Positions 12,179 through 23,414 of a DNA stretch of 64,000 nt are shown piece by piece (within the stretch, counting starts at the first letter, position 1; the number at the start of each line of letters is the position of its first letter). Source of the stretch: Jackrogersella multiformis (taxonomy: Eukaryota > Ascomycota > Sordariomycetes > Xylariales > Hypoxylaceae); contig CADCXD010000002.1 of assembly GCA_902806575.1 (NCBI GenBank), forward strand, positions 3,782,001 through 3,846,000. Direction: 5' to 3'. The notes under the pieces are model-generated. The model did not search any database and was not told where the DNA came from. It worked only from the letters and a program-made list of their open reading frames with translations. The position numbers were made by a program, and so were the translations under genes.

Positions 12179-12679
12179 CTAGCCCATGACAGCAGCCACC
12201 AGCCCCACAGCAGCGGCCAAGCCAGCCGCCGGCGCTGCCGTGACCCTCGATCCCGCGGCCTTGGTAGCCGATGTGGATGAGCCCCCCGATCCCGTGGAGG
12301 TCTTGCTCGAGCCCGTGTGGCTGCTTCCGGACTGCGTGGTGGCGCTGCCGGTCGAGCCGGATGCGCCGGCGCCAGTGGTCGAGGAGCTCGCTGCTTCCGA
12401 GGAAGACGTCACGGTCGAAGTGGTGGACATGGACGACTCCGTGGCGGTATCGGAGGACGAAGATGAGGACTCCGTGGATGAGGAGCCGATGGGGGACGAG
12501 GAAGATTCCACGGAAGAAGAATCTGTTGCCGAGTCGGTGGCGGACGTGGTGTCTGTAGCGGTCACGGTGACGGTCTGCCGCGCGGCGATGTTGTGCAGAG
12601 CATCGCCTGGATCGACGGAAGCTAAGACTGTGGAGGATGACGCCGCCAGCACGCCGATGACGAGGAGGTTTTTGTGCAT
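12179..12679 (-). CDS. Ser/Thr-rich GPI-anchored cell-wall protein
   Basis: A single-exon 166-residue protein. Residues 1-20 (MHKNLLVIGVLAASSSTVLA) form a signal peptide. Residues about 35-140 are dominated by Ser, Thr, Gly and Ala, as in heavily O-mannosylated wall proteins. The C-terminus has a small-residue site (AAGS) followed by a short spacer and the hydrophobic tail AAGLAAAVGLVAAVMG, the layout of a GPI-attachment signal. No catalytic domain or CFEM cysteines. Long open frames also exist on the opposite strand and in another minus frame, caused by the G/C-rich repetitive codons; the signal peptide and GPI tail single out this frame. Function likely structural or adhesive, not known. 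Confidence 0.8.
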   Translation of the reverse strand: MHKNLLVIGVLAASSSTVLASVDPGDALHNIAARQTVTVTATDTTSATDSATDSSSVESSSSPIGSSSTESSSSSSDTATESSMSTTSTVTSSSEAASSSTTGAGASGSTGSATTQSGSSHTGSSKTSTGSGGSSTSATKAAGSRVTAAPAAGLAAAVGLVAAVMG

Positions 12680-15600
12680 GGTTGCTAGACACCACTCGAG
12701 TAAATTACTGGCGGTATATTCAAGAAACGAGACCTGATATCTCTCTAGATGTGAGTACTGTCCGGCTCGAGGGGATTCGTCCTATGCTCGGTTTTTAAAT
12801 CCTGCAGCAATACCTGGGAGTGATACGGGCATAGGGAAATGTGCGTACGCCCATCTAGTTATATGAAGACTCTTCCAGCGACCCACCGAATGGAGTTCGG
12901 GTGACGGAATATTCGTAAGTGCTTAAAACATCTCGGCGTGGGCGTGACGCGAGAATGACGGCGTCGTGGGTGCGAGATGTGCTTAGCGAGCCTAGTGGCC
13001 CGCTATTGTGCGCTCTTTATAGCATCATGATTATTTGGCGTTGCGCATGTGTCTGCTGAACTGCTGGACGGAATATCGGTGGGAGATTTGTAGGTGTCTG
13101 GATAGGCTGAGTTGGTTAGGGATAGGTGAGGTTGACCTTCATCGGCATATCCCGGAATAGGGGCTTGTTAGGATTGGATTTTGCTACAAGGTAGACTCGA
13201 AAGACATTGTAGGTATCTAGGTAGGCATTGAGGAAACTAGGTATTCTTCGAGCGTTTTCCAATTCAGTACTCAGGTTCTAGATATAACCAGACTGCCTTT
13301 GTCAATACCTACTCACCCTTCCAGAAACACCAATAATTCTAACGAATCTGGTCCGTGACTGGAACTCACTAGGCCGTAGTAGAGCTTATCTACCTAGTTC
13401 ATGCCAGCCTTGGAATTACATATAAGATCTTGTATTCTATATCGGCATCCACTGATTTGCGATCTTATCATATAGTTCCATATAATGGGTTGTTCTTCAA
13501 TCACCTATCTTGCGTGGTAACCTAGGTACCGGTATTGACATTGTGTTTTAATATCGCCAAATAGGGAGTTCAATCAATACATACAAACGGGCGTCACCAT
13601 GCAGCGGGAGAGATCCTGCGATGGCCTAACCGCCACACGTTCCCTATTAGCAGCATAGTCAGATGTTCGAGAAGGTACTGTGGGTGCCGTCACCCTGAGA
13701 AGTCACTGATAATTAATTGATCTTCTGTACTGCAATATGCTGTCCAACCGTTCAATAGCCGACGGCCTTGCCATTCGAGTCTATGCCTGCGCAACAGGAC
13801 GGAAAGTCGAGGCTGAAGTTGTGCCGATAAGTGCTAACATTCCTTATTAGCAACTCGATTATCGCTGTCGATAATCCACCGGGTGAGATCTGTGTTAAAC
13901 ACCCTCACCCTGACCTATTCAACATCCTCATCCGTGTAACGTGTGCTAGAATCGGGACCGGACGTCGAGGGTAGGAGGTGATAATCTCCCGCAGAGACGA
14001 GGCAGACTGGCAGGTCAGATACTAGGTATGTAGAACAGGGCTCTCTGCGGACCATCATATCTAGGTATCACCAGTACCAGGTACGCCACCATGTTTTATA
14101 TAGCAATACCATCCATGAACTTCAAACAGGAGGCCGTTATTGTCCTGATATGCTGGTCTCCTATTGGACAGGCCCTTTTCAGCTCCGGACAGGAAGAGGG
14201 TTGCAGCGGCAGCACTCGACCCTTTGATTCGATGCATACAATTAATGATTGCCCGGTTCAAGGTGGGAGCCCGTGCTTAAGTAGGATCATGTAACCAGAC
14301 AAGCGAGGCGGGGGGTACGCCCCATGCAGCTGAATACACTAGGTATTTTATCTTGTTTATCTGACGCCAGCAGCTATATCTCCGTGCCAGTGCCGCAGCC
14401 TTAAGAGATCTCGACAGCTTGGCGAGGGTACCGGTAGTTATCCCATCCGATAATGTACTGTACCTAGCTGGAAATGAGCGCTTGGTCAGGTAATACGTAG
14501 GTAGACCGCTCCGTTATTATGCATTTCTGGGAGCTCTAAAAATAAAACTAATTACATAACTTTGAAAAATACATCATGAACAAGTCTTACGACTAAGAAT
14601 GCAACCCCTAGTGTAGACCTCTTTTCGATTACACATATCGTGACTATCTTGGTGTACAAAGCAGCAATTCCCGCAGTAACTCTCGACCCTAAAGATTAAG
14701 ACCGAGATTGTGGCTTCAGTATCAGTTAATATAAGGATCATCGTCTATTATTTTACCTTCTCACGTAAGGACCGTCCCGCTCCCCATCCACGAAGAGCAC
14801 GGAGAGCGAGCTGACCAATCTACCACACCAAAATAACATCCCGTATCAGCCACGACCCCCTTTTCTTATGCCCCCAGACCTGCTGCAAGCCAAAACGCGG
14901 AAATTCACAATAATTTGCGCAGGGAATGGGGGGCAAGAGGATAATTAATCATTATCGACATGTACTGTACTTTTACACACATCCGGCTTAATGGCACGGC
15001 TCATTGTGGGTGTAGTCTGAATTGCCCTATTGAGGTCTAATGAATTTGATAAGGTACCAAGACTGACGATGAGCTCAGTTCGGTGTGACTTCTTTTCGTT
15101 CATGCTTTCACAGTGACACGCTTTCAGCTTTGTAAGTGATAAATGAACGATTACCTAGGTATGCAAATATAAATATGACGGCTGAACATATGAAACTCGG
15201 CCAAACAAGATCGGTCAGAATGGCTACGATGCTTAAGAGATTAAAATAGATGTCGCATGTTGCATCTGATCCCTGGCCCTGGAATTTCAATGCGATTCTA
15301 CATTTTCGTATAGATAGTATTAATATCAACGTCATATGGTATCCTCGCAGTAGCTGCCGGTATGCCAGGGACGAATTATAATATATTCCCGTCCGGCCTT
15401 CATTTAGAAAATACAGTTGAGTTACGGAGGTGTGGGAGACTCAGCTGAATGAAACTAGGCAGCCTAGCTAGGTACACTAAGTAGGCTAAGAACCAAAATA
15501 GTAAATAATACAATTGGTATATGCGTCCGCGTGGTATCTAATCTGCCTCCAAATAATATCCATTACTTAAGTATCCCTCCATCCATATGGTATGATATAA

Positions 15601-15829
15601 GGATCCAACCGGGGTTGCGTCAATGGTCGCTAACCCCTATCCCAAAATCTGACATGCATATTCTATGTGCAGATCGTATGCGACTCTAGAATGAGAAAGA
15701 AAACAAAACATAGAAAAGTCCTAGGAAGCTAGGTCATGTAACAAGTGGTTAAATGCATACAATAATTTTGGTACCCGAATCTAATTTCCACTGTCCTTAA
15801 CGCCCGCCCCCGGAAGATCGCTGTCATAT
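12680..15829. other. Long intergenic region, no gene supported
   Basis: About 3.1 kb. Contains TACCTAGGTA at 15152-15161 and near-copies (around 13195-13215 and 13518-13528), and scattered short open frames with no family signal. I see no tRNA or other RNA gene in it. Confidence 0.5.
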
Positions 15830-17931
15830 TTACTTTGGCTGGTCAGGTGCTCGTGACTGATCCGCGCTGTAATTTACTGGGTTTGGCGAATGTGGTGATG
15901 CAGGATAGGTTTGCTGCGGAGATGAGATGCTGGTGATCTGAGTGCTGTCAAGAAGTTGCGGATCGTGTATATCCGACCCGGCCAACTCTGACGGCGAGTT
16001 GCCAACAGCCGATAGCTCTGAGCTGTACGCCTGGCCGTACGGCTGTTGCATGTACTGCTGGGGATATTGTGGGGGGTATGGTTGGGGGTATGGCTGATAC
16101 GGCTGCCCGTTGTACATCATCGCGATTGGTGACTGCCCTCCGATTGTAGTTGCATCCGTCATGCCGGGCGAGATAGGATTCTTGAGAGGTGTATAATATC
16201 CTTGCCCTGGCGAAACGTTGGCCGTATTAGATGCTGCTCCGTCAGCGGCGGCTGCTTTGCGACGGCGTAGGAAGAAGAAAACAAGAGCACCGATGACTCC
16301 CAAGGCCGCAGCGCCAACACCCGCCCCAATTCCGGCTTTAGCCCCCGTCGAAAGACCGGCTGGCTGTGAAGAATCGGCGGTTGCTGGAGCGCCCACGGTG
16401 GCCGAGTTGGCTACTTCCTCAGGAGTGAGGGCCTTCCACGATCCAGACCATGATTCCTTCCAGTCGTTCGAGCTGCCCTTGACCGAATCCCCTACAGCAA
16501 GCTCGACAACGACTGCTGGTGGGATGTTAGGGCCGGGTGCTTGCGCAAGCCACCATGACTTAGTACCCCAATTTGCACCGATGAATGCATCCTGTAAGAA
16601 AGCACGGCCAAGCGTGAACGATTTAGAAGGCCCAGTATAGCAGGGGAAATACTGCGTTGGTTGTTCAACTAGTGGCGCAGTTAATGTGAGATTCAAATGC
16701 CGAAACGGGACAGAGATAGAAACATTTCGAGTGTTCGAGCCAGCGATGAAAACGAATTCTAGAACAGAAGCCGAATTGACGATTTGAGTGTACTTTGGAT
16801 CTTCGGTGTTCCAGAAATAAAGACCAAGACCTTCGTTGTACGTCACGGGAAGATTCTTCGCGACGGCATCACATGTCGACTTGGGAAGTGTCAAGTAGGG
16901 AGAACAGCCATCGACCGAAACCTGAAGGCCTCCGGAAGTAATGGTTGAGTTACCTGACGCCACTTTAACAACGAGTTAGTTATTACTCCGCTAAAAGAGA
17001 TTGAGGGGATTCGAGCACGCCTCGGAGAATTCACTCCTCAACCAGCTCGATTATGAGTCCTAACTCTCGAAGCAGACTGTAAACGCGAAGGAAGGGGAAA
17101 CCATCAATGTTACGTACGGAGGCCACCCAAAGACTGAAACCCCCATGGCGAAGAGCCATCAATCACCTTGATGCTGACATCTTTCAAGGTGATCGCTTTT
17201 GTATAGTCGTCTTGGTAGGTGAGGACGTCCCCTACAATTCGATTTTGATCGTAGCCGCCAAAGTAAAACGATCCCGGCATTCGAGGGTTTACCGAGCCCA
17301 TATGCATGCCGAAAGAGTTAGATGCGGTTGTGTCTTGCGACCATAAGTATCCAGGGATCAGACTCGCGTTGATTGCCGGCCCATAGCTGTTTGAAAAGGA
17401 CTGGTTCACGGTGTCGGGTGCTCCGATTCCTAAGCAGCCTACGGTCAAAGGATACCACTGGCCGTTCGGATACGCCATATATGATTGGTTTAGCAGGGCC
17501 AGAGAAACATTTGATATTTTTGCGCCGCCAAACTCCATCTCATCAATCCACGAGGTCGTCATTTGTCCTCGTACATCCACGCCCATCATGTAATCAGGAG
17601 TCGACTGATACTGAATATGACCTGTAGAACCAGTAGTGTCTAACTGTGACTTGGCTTCATTGTAGAGCCCGGCCTGATTGGCAAAACATTGCGTCCTGTT
17701 CTTATTACAGTAGTCGCTGGTCAACAAGAAGCTTTGAAACTCGCGCCCCGGATAGATCGCTATGGTTTGTTCGCTGCTCAAGGTTATCTCAACTGCTGGC
17801 CAAGGACCATCCGGTCCAAACGTCGTATCGGACCATTTCGCGGCAACGGGACCTTTAGCTGCGTTGACGGGCCTGAATATAGCTAGATAGGAAAGGAGGG
17901 AGATAGGCAAGGAGAGAGAAGAGAAAGGCAT
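15830..17931 (-). CDS. Membrane-anchored pepsin-fold (A1-like) protein lacking canonical catalytic motifs
   Basis: Predicted 648 residues in two exons, 17931-17118 and 16962-15830, joined through a GTACGT donor so that GGL-LASGNS is continuous. The chosen start gives a signal peptide (MPFSSLSLPISLLSYLAIFR). The body shows aspartic-protease-like blocks: LTVGCLGIGAPDTVNQSF, SFYFGGYDQNRIVGDV, VDGCSPYLTLP and LGRAFLQDAFIGANW. The expected DTG/DSG catalytic triplets are not apparent: where the second should be the text is VDGCSPY, and no DTG lies in the first lobe near GREFQSFLLTSDYC. A transmembrane helix at about 482-503 is followed by RRRK and a Pro/Gln/Tyr-rich cytosolic tail (PYPQPYPPQYPQQY). 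Best read as a catalytically dead or non-canonical surface protein, possibly sensory. Many N-glycosylation sites. Confidence 0.8.
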
Positions 17932-19898
17932 CTTTACAAGCACACAAAGGTGCGCTGCGAACCACGCACAATTTTGCGGTTTGTGGCTTGGTGTGAGAAC
18001 GGCACTCGACGTCGCGGTCAAGAAAGAAAGAAGTAAATATTTGATCTACATATGAGAAGGAATGCGAGCAGAGAGAATCAACGTGACCACCTCTATACTA
18101 CCAACGAATGGGCTTCGACTAGGGACTAGATCCGCCTTGTACCTACAATAAGAACATGTACAGTACATTCATTTTGTAGCATATCTACTTGATGGCGTAC
18201 CTACCTACCTATCTAGTAGGTAGGAGGATCATCGAGCGCTTGCGGAAAGCTGTCGCCTAGGCCAAGACGAGTCCAGGAGGAGATGAGGCTGTGGATCGTG
18301 AGACTGACCGGGGCCGTGTCCCATTAATTTTACCGGTGTATGGCGTTTAAAGGATTTAGATGCTGGAGACCCTAACCCGGATATGGAAAAGAACTTCATC
18401 AGCTTCCTATCGATGAAATCACATCGATGGAGCCTACATAGTACTATTACTGGACAGCCAGCTGGTGGCTGCGCCCCCTAAGTGCTATTGGACAAGCCCG
18501 GATTCGAGCAATGCTCAAGGGGATCCTCCTTGGGGTCTTCTCATATGGAGAGGTACATAAATATTTCAAGGCTGAGGTGCTTGGCGGAGGTTCGATAAGG
18601 TTGACATCTTGGAACCGCTGAGCTGTCTGGACTATGATTGCTCAAACTCCCTGCTTCCGTCTGCTTAGACCTTATATGATTAGGAGTGGGTGCATTTACC
18701 GCATATTACCGTATACCGTATACCGTATACCGCATACCGCATACCGCACGAGAAGATGGATGAGAACCACAGGCTGCTCGCTGGCAAATAAAAGCTTAAA
18801 CTGCGGCTCGAGGTTCCATCGATGCCACATGCCTTCTTGTTTTATTAAGGCTGACAGATGTTTGACCTTTCCGGAGGCGGAGAGGTTTAAAAATATCCAC
18901 CCTGTCACCATGCCCACCCTAAGATGCTGCTGCATGAGGTATTGTTAATATGAGCCGAATGGGGCATAGTATGTCTGTATGATAACGTTACCATCATCCT
19001 AGCAGCCTGGGAACGTGCTATATAAATAGGTACCGTATGTTGGTATCCTACTATGTAAATGGCGGCTCTACTACGCCCTTGTCCCATCGATCGAAGCACA
19101 CGAGCTGCCGGTGCGTAGCTGAGAAGTGTGTTAGGGACCCGGAGCGGACTTTACTGTAAGGCGAGAAGTTCTACTATAGGTAGACTTCTACTATGTAAGT
19201 AGACTTCGACGTAGACTTCGACATAAGTTTGACGGCACTCCGATGAGACATTTCGAAGTTTCATATTCAGAGGTTCGTTGTTGTTTTAGTAGAGTTTTGA
19301 GTGTGATTAAATCCGATTAAATCAATTTCCTTAGAATTTCCCTGGCTTATTAATTGTTTCCTTATGTACCTAAGTAGGTACCTAAGTATTATGGATATCC
19401 CCCGCCTACCTCCATATGTACCTACCTAGGTAGGTTTGGCTATATTTACTAATCGATAAGCACTGTAGTACGTACCTAGTTGTGCTTAACTTCATATACC
19501 CTTGACAGGCATGCTTCAGCCTATTCGGAAGCAATCAACGAATTAATCACCACTTACAACTTGGAACCTTGTAACCTTTTATTTCCATCCATCCATCTGC
19601 GCCACGACCACGACTACGACTACGATAGGTACTTACGTACGCTACGTACCTAGGCAAATGCATCTTGATCGTTTTGTTTCTTTTATAACATCGTTCGGCG
19701 CTAAGTAATATTATATTCTTTCCCGATGAGCGCTGTTTCATCGATTAGTTCTAGGTATTGATTCCTTTCCTTGGGCGAAATCTTACCTTAGGTACTGATC
19801 CAACTTCCCTCTTCGTCATTCATCGTCATAACTCATACTGGCACTGGCCAGTAACTCATAACTTCGACCTTCTACCACCACGTACGTAATCGGCCAAC
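17932..19898. promoter_or_regulatory. Divergent upstream region between the pepsin-like gene and the GT8 gene
   Basis: About 2 kb between two divergent start codons. Contains a seven-base tandem repeat (18697-18749), imperfect repeats of GTAGACTTC at about 19171-19226, and CCTACCTAGGTAGG-type clusters near 18190-18230 and 19366-19436. No gene supported. Confidence 0.5.
18697..18749. repeat. Seven-base microsatellite TACCGTA / TACCGCA
   Basis: A tandem array of about seven units of a 7-bp motif, TACCGTA in the first part and TACCGCA in the last part, so a C/T change has spread over several units. Non-coding. Confidence 0.8.
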
Positions 19899-21226
19899 AT
19901 GGCTCCGCTTTGGGGTTCCTCTTGGTCCTCTACCTGGGGCTCTCTATCTGGTTATAGCCCTGTTCAGAATGGCGACCAGAACGCCGCCACCAGTTCCACC
20001 ACAGATTCATCCCACCTCAAACCGAGCGTCGGCCAGATCTTGACTTCGAAGCGAGTGCGCTATGCCGCTATTTCCTTCGCCGCATTCGGCCTGTTCTTCC
20101 TCGCTTTCCGAAACTACGATCGCTTGCCATCTATTGAAAGCTTGCGAGGAGGAAGTGCTGCCGCCCTCGCCGGTTCCAATTCAGACTGCGCTTCCGCGGT
20201 CGTGCCCTCGTTCGAAGATGCGCAGGTTAACTGGTCGCGATACGCTTATACGCAATATGTCACTAATGCCGCATATCTATGCAACTCTGTCATGATCTTC
20301 GAGACCTTGTTCCGCTTGGGCAGCAAGGCCGATCGCGTCATGATGTATCCCGAGACCATGATGGATCCTGGCGAGACAAACCCATCGTCGGACGAGGCCA
20401 GGTTAATCGTCAAGGCCCGGGACGAGTACAAGGTCAAGCTGGTACCGGTATCAGTTCAGCGACGGGCCGGTGGTGATGGTAAGTCTTTTCAACCAAACCT
20501 CTGTCGACCTCGACCTCTAACATCTACTTCAAGCTACATGGGCCGAATCCTTCACCAAGCTCCTCGCTTTCAACCAAACTCAGTACACCCGTGTTCTGAA
20601 CGTCGACTCCGATGCCACCATTCTTCAGACCATGGATGAGCTATTCCTCATGCCGCCGTGTCCTGTTGCCATGCCTCGCGCCTACTGGCTATTCCCTGAA
20701 AGCAAGATATTGTCGTCCCAGTTGATGCTGGTCCAGCCGAGCGAGGTCGAGTTCGACAGGATTATGAAGAAGATGGAGTCCGCTGGTCGCAACGACTACG
20801 ACATGGAAATCGTGAACCAACTATACGAGGACAGCGCTATGATTCTCCCGCATCGCCCCTACGATTTATTAACGGGCGAATTCCGTGGCGACAAACACGA
20901 GAAGTATCTCGGCACCGACAGGGAAGAGTGGGATCCTGTTGCCATATTTAACGAAGCCAAGTTCCTGCACTTTTCCGACTGGCCCGTGCCGAAGCCATGG
21001 ATCGAAATGACCGATTCAGTGCGGGACGCCAACCAGCCTAAATGTGTCACGAAAGATGGTCAAGAGGACTGTTCTGCTAGAGAACTGTGGAATGGTTTTT
21101 ATAAGGATTTCACACATAGGCGTTCGGTAAGTACTATTTGTATTCTTCAGCCAACCCTACATAAATAAGACAGGCTAACATGTAAACCAGAATGTTTGCG
21201 GCACTAAGAAGAAGACAAGGCGATGA
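19899..21226 (+). CDS. GT8-family Golgi glycosyltransferase (GNT1-like N-acetylglucosaminyltransferase)
   Basis: Predicted 402-residue type II membrane protein. Exons: 19899-20478, 20534-21126, 21191-21226; introns begin GTAAGT and end AAG or CAG. A cytosolic Ser/Gly-rich N-terminus is followed by one signal-anchor helix at about 53-70 (RYAAISFAAFGLFFLAF) and a lumenal catalytic domain. Key features are WSRYAYTQYVTNAAYLCNS at the domain start, the metal-binding DxD-type motif NVDSDATIL at about 225, and LHFSDWPVPKPW near the end. This combination matches the fungal glucose N-acetyltransferase/GNT1 group, which adds GlcNAc to glycans in the Golgi. The last exon is only 36 bp and adds NVCGTKKKTRR. 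The exact acceptor substrate is unknown. Confidence 0.85.
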
Positions 21227-23101
21227 ATAGGCTTAGTTGGCGGCGATTTGTTCTGTCTGTTTTTTCGGTAATGGAAAATTCTTGAATTGTATTTTACGTG
21301 GCATGACATGTTATAGATACCAGCATCGAAACACAAGCGTGTCTTTACATCGCCCACTAGATGAGTGTTAGTATACAGCGGACCTCCTGAGCGATCTTTT
21401 TGGACGTTATAGGTTGGATTTATTAATACAGGGCATTCTGTCTTGATTTTGGTATACACTCTCGGTGTAGACACTGATAGTTCTCAGGGGGGGTCTCACT
21501 GGCAACGATTTTGTTGTTTAAGTTTGAACTACCTATGATTACCTCGGCACCAGAGGGTGGATAAATGTAGTGACTTGGTTTGAACAGTCACCGAGTGCGT
21601 TTCAGAAGATGGATCGGAACGTTATATTGGGCATGTTGGTATGTGCCAGAGAAACGAATGCCTGTCTACCACCCTTCAGTCGCTAGGTATCGAGGTAGGT
21701 ATTCCAATATAAAATGTCTCAACCTAGATTTTCCTTCGGGTGCCCTGAACTCTAAAGTTTGTCGCGCAGGGAGCCAATTAGCCAGTAGGTTAATACCCTA
21801 CACTCCCGTCTATCTTGTCTTCTCTAGATTATCGGCCCCAAGACACCTTAAAACCGCCGCCCGTAATATCTTTCCATGGGAGAGGCGCGGAACTGCATCC
21901 GTGAGAATAGCTTTCTTCTCTTCTAGGCTCTCCTTCTCGCTTGCGGTTCTTGCCCTGATGTTCTGGCTTCGCTTTGGCCTTGGAGTCGTCAGGCATGTTG
22001 ACGAAGATGCTGGAATTCATTTTTTTATCTCTTGGACGTGTGTGATGAGAATGAAGTGAGGTTTCTTAGCCCAAGCAAGTGAAGTTCGGTTTTATTATCT
22101 TACTTCTGTCGTTATCTTAGAGCTTTCCCCGTAAGTTGTGAGTAGCGAAAATGACGAAATGGGGGGGATGGTATTGATCTAGTCTTCCATGAATTGAAAA
22201 CTTGATGAAGTCGTGGAACGTATACGAACGTATTCTCGCTCAACCATAACGGGGGACCACGCGGGGTGAATCATTCCATTTTAATAGTTCGTTATAACTC
22301 TGTAACCTAGGTTGTGGCTTTAGGGTTTGGGGAGAATGGTCGTATTGCTCATATTGTAGAAGCTGACACTTAGCAACATTTGCCGTGCTACTTTTGCTAC
22401 CTTTTTATGGTAAGTAAAGTTATTAGAGCTCCATCTCTTGTGAGTCTGATATCAAGTTAGGTTTTAGATTGTTTAGTTAGAAATCTCGAGATACTCATTT
22501 GCATATAATATAATTAGCTTGTCATCTTGATAACCTCATAAACTAATCAGGCTCACTTAGGTGGCTAGCTTATTGAGATCATCTTATATAGCATATTATT
22601 CAAGTGAATACCTAGGTAATCAGCAATGTACTAAGTTTATACTCCTAATTGGAATAGAGTGAAGATGAGACTTGAACATAGAATGTATGGTAATATAGTT
22701 GTGTTTAACTTTGTGGCCTTAACCTAGGTTGAATGGTAAGATGTGATTGATCTATGGTACCAAGGAAATTCAATAACACCCCTTTAATACTTAATTCCAA
22801 TTCTGATAGCCTTAACCTAAAGAGTACCTAGGACCAGGCGAGATCCCACCTATTAGTGAGAATAGGTTCGATTCCTATTAGCGCTATTGGTATCTCGCTG
22901 GTAGCTCAATTCTAGGTAGTAATACTTGTATTTAGTTCCAGTGTTTAGAAAATTATTTAATGTTCTCCTCAATTGTCCCCTTTAAAATTTACGGACGGAC
23001 CTAGGTTAAGTCCTTTGAGTCCACGAGTTATCTTCATAGTTAACGTTTTACTATTATCTCTTCTTTTGATCCTATGAGAGGGTTACGGGAACAAGGGAGG
23101 T
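21227..23101. other. Intergenic, left flank of the retrotransposon
   Basis: About 1.9 kb, increasingly A/T-rich to the right. Holds one possible small gene (21829-22020, minus) and one exact TACCTAGGTA (22609-22618). The last five bases, GAGGT (23097-23101), are the left target-site duplication of the LTR element. Confidence 0.6.
21829..22020 (-). CDS. Possible small protein (63 residues), unknown
   Basis: An open frame starting MNSSIFVNMPDDSKAKAKPE with a Lys/Arg/Glu-rich middle and ending GGGFKVSWGR. Codon choice (many C- or G-ending codons in the first half) looks more like coding sequence than its surroundings, and an A-rich stretch lies before the start. No family recognised. It could be a true small gene, an exon of a longer gene, or chance. 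Confidence 0.3.
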   Translation of the reverse strand: MNSSIFVNMPDDSKAKAKPEHQGKNRKREGEPRREESYSHGCSSAPLPWKDITGGGFKVSWGR

Positions 23102-23414
23102 TGTGACAAGGGCAATAGGGCTTGGAACTGTAGTTCAATTTTGAATTATAATTCTCTATAATCTTAAGGTTCTTGCCTTTTATCTCTTCTTGCGAAGCGA
23201 GGCGTAATAACTTATATATATATAATCTGAATATTTCCTTAAACGCCGTTAGCGCCTTCTTAATCTTATTAGTTTAATTTTATATATATTAATTAAATCT
23301 TTTAATTAATTTTATTTAATAGTTTTATTTTATAAGTTTTAATATATTTTATATTTATTAATATATATGTATATATTAATTATATTTTATTTCGTGAAGC
23401 TTATTCGTATAATA
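23102..23414. repeat. Left LTR (313 bp)
   Basis: Starts TGTGACAAGGGCAATAGGGC and ends CGTATAATA. It aligns over its full length with the right LTR and the solo LTR, and the differences are largely C-to-T and G-to-A. Its outer 110 bases keep much normal G/C, while its inner part is heavily converted to A/T. Confidence 0.92.

Noticed and set aside
12156..12737. Long frames on both strands over the GPI-protein gene
   Set aside because: Produced by G/C-rich repetitive Ser/Thr codons; only one frame has a signal peptide and GPI tail.
18370..18378. CCCTAACCC, resembling a telomerase-RNA template or telomere seed
   Set aside because: A nine-base match is expected about by chance in a window this size, and no repeat array or supporting structure is present.
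22862..22878. tRNA-like T-arm (ATAGG-TTCGATT-CCTAT)
   Set aside because: No matching acceptor stem, D-arm or anticodon arm is found at the needed distances on either side.
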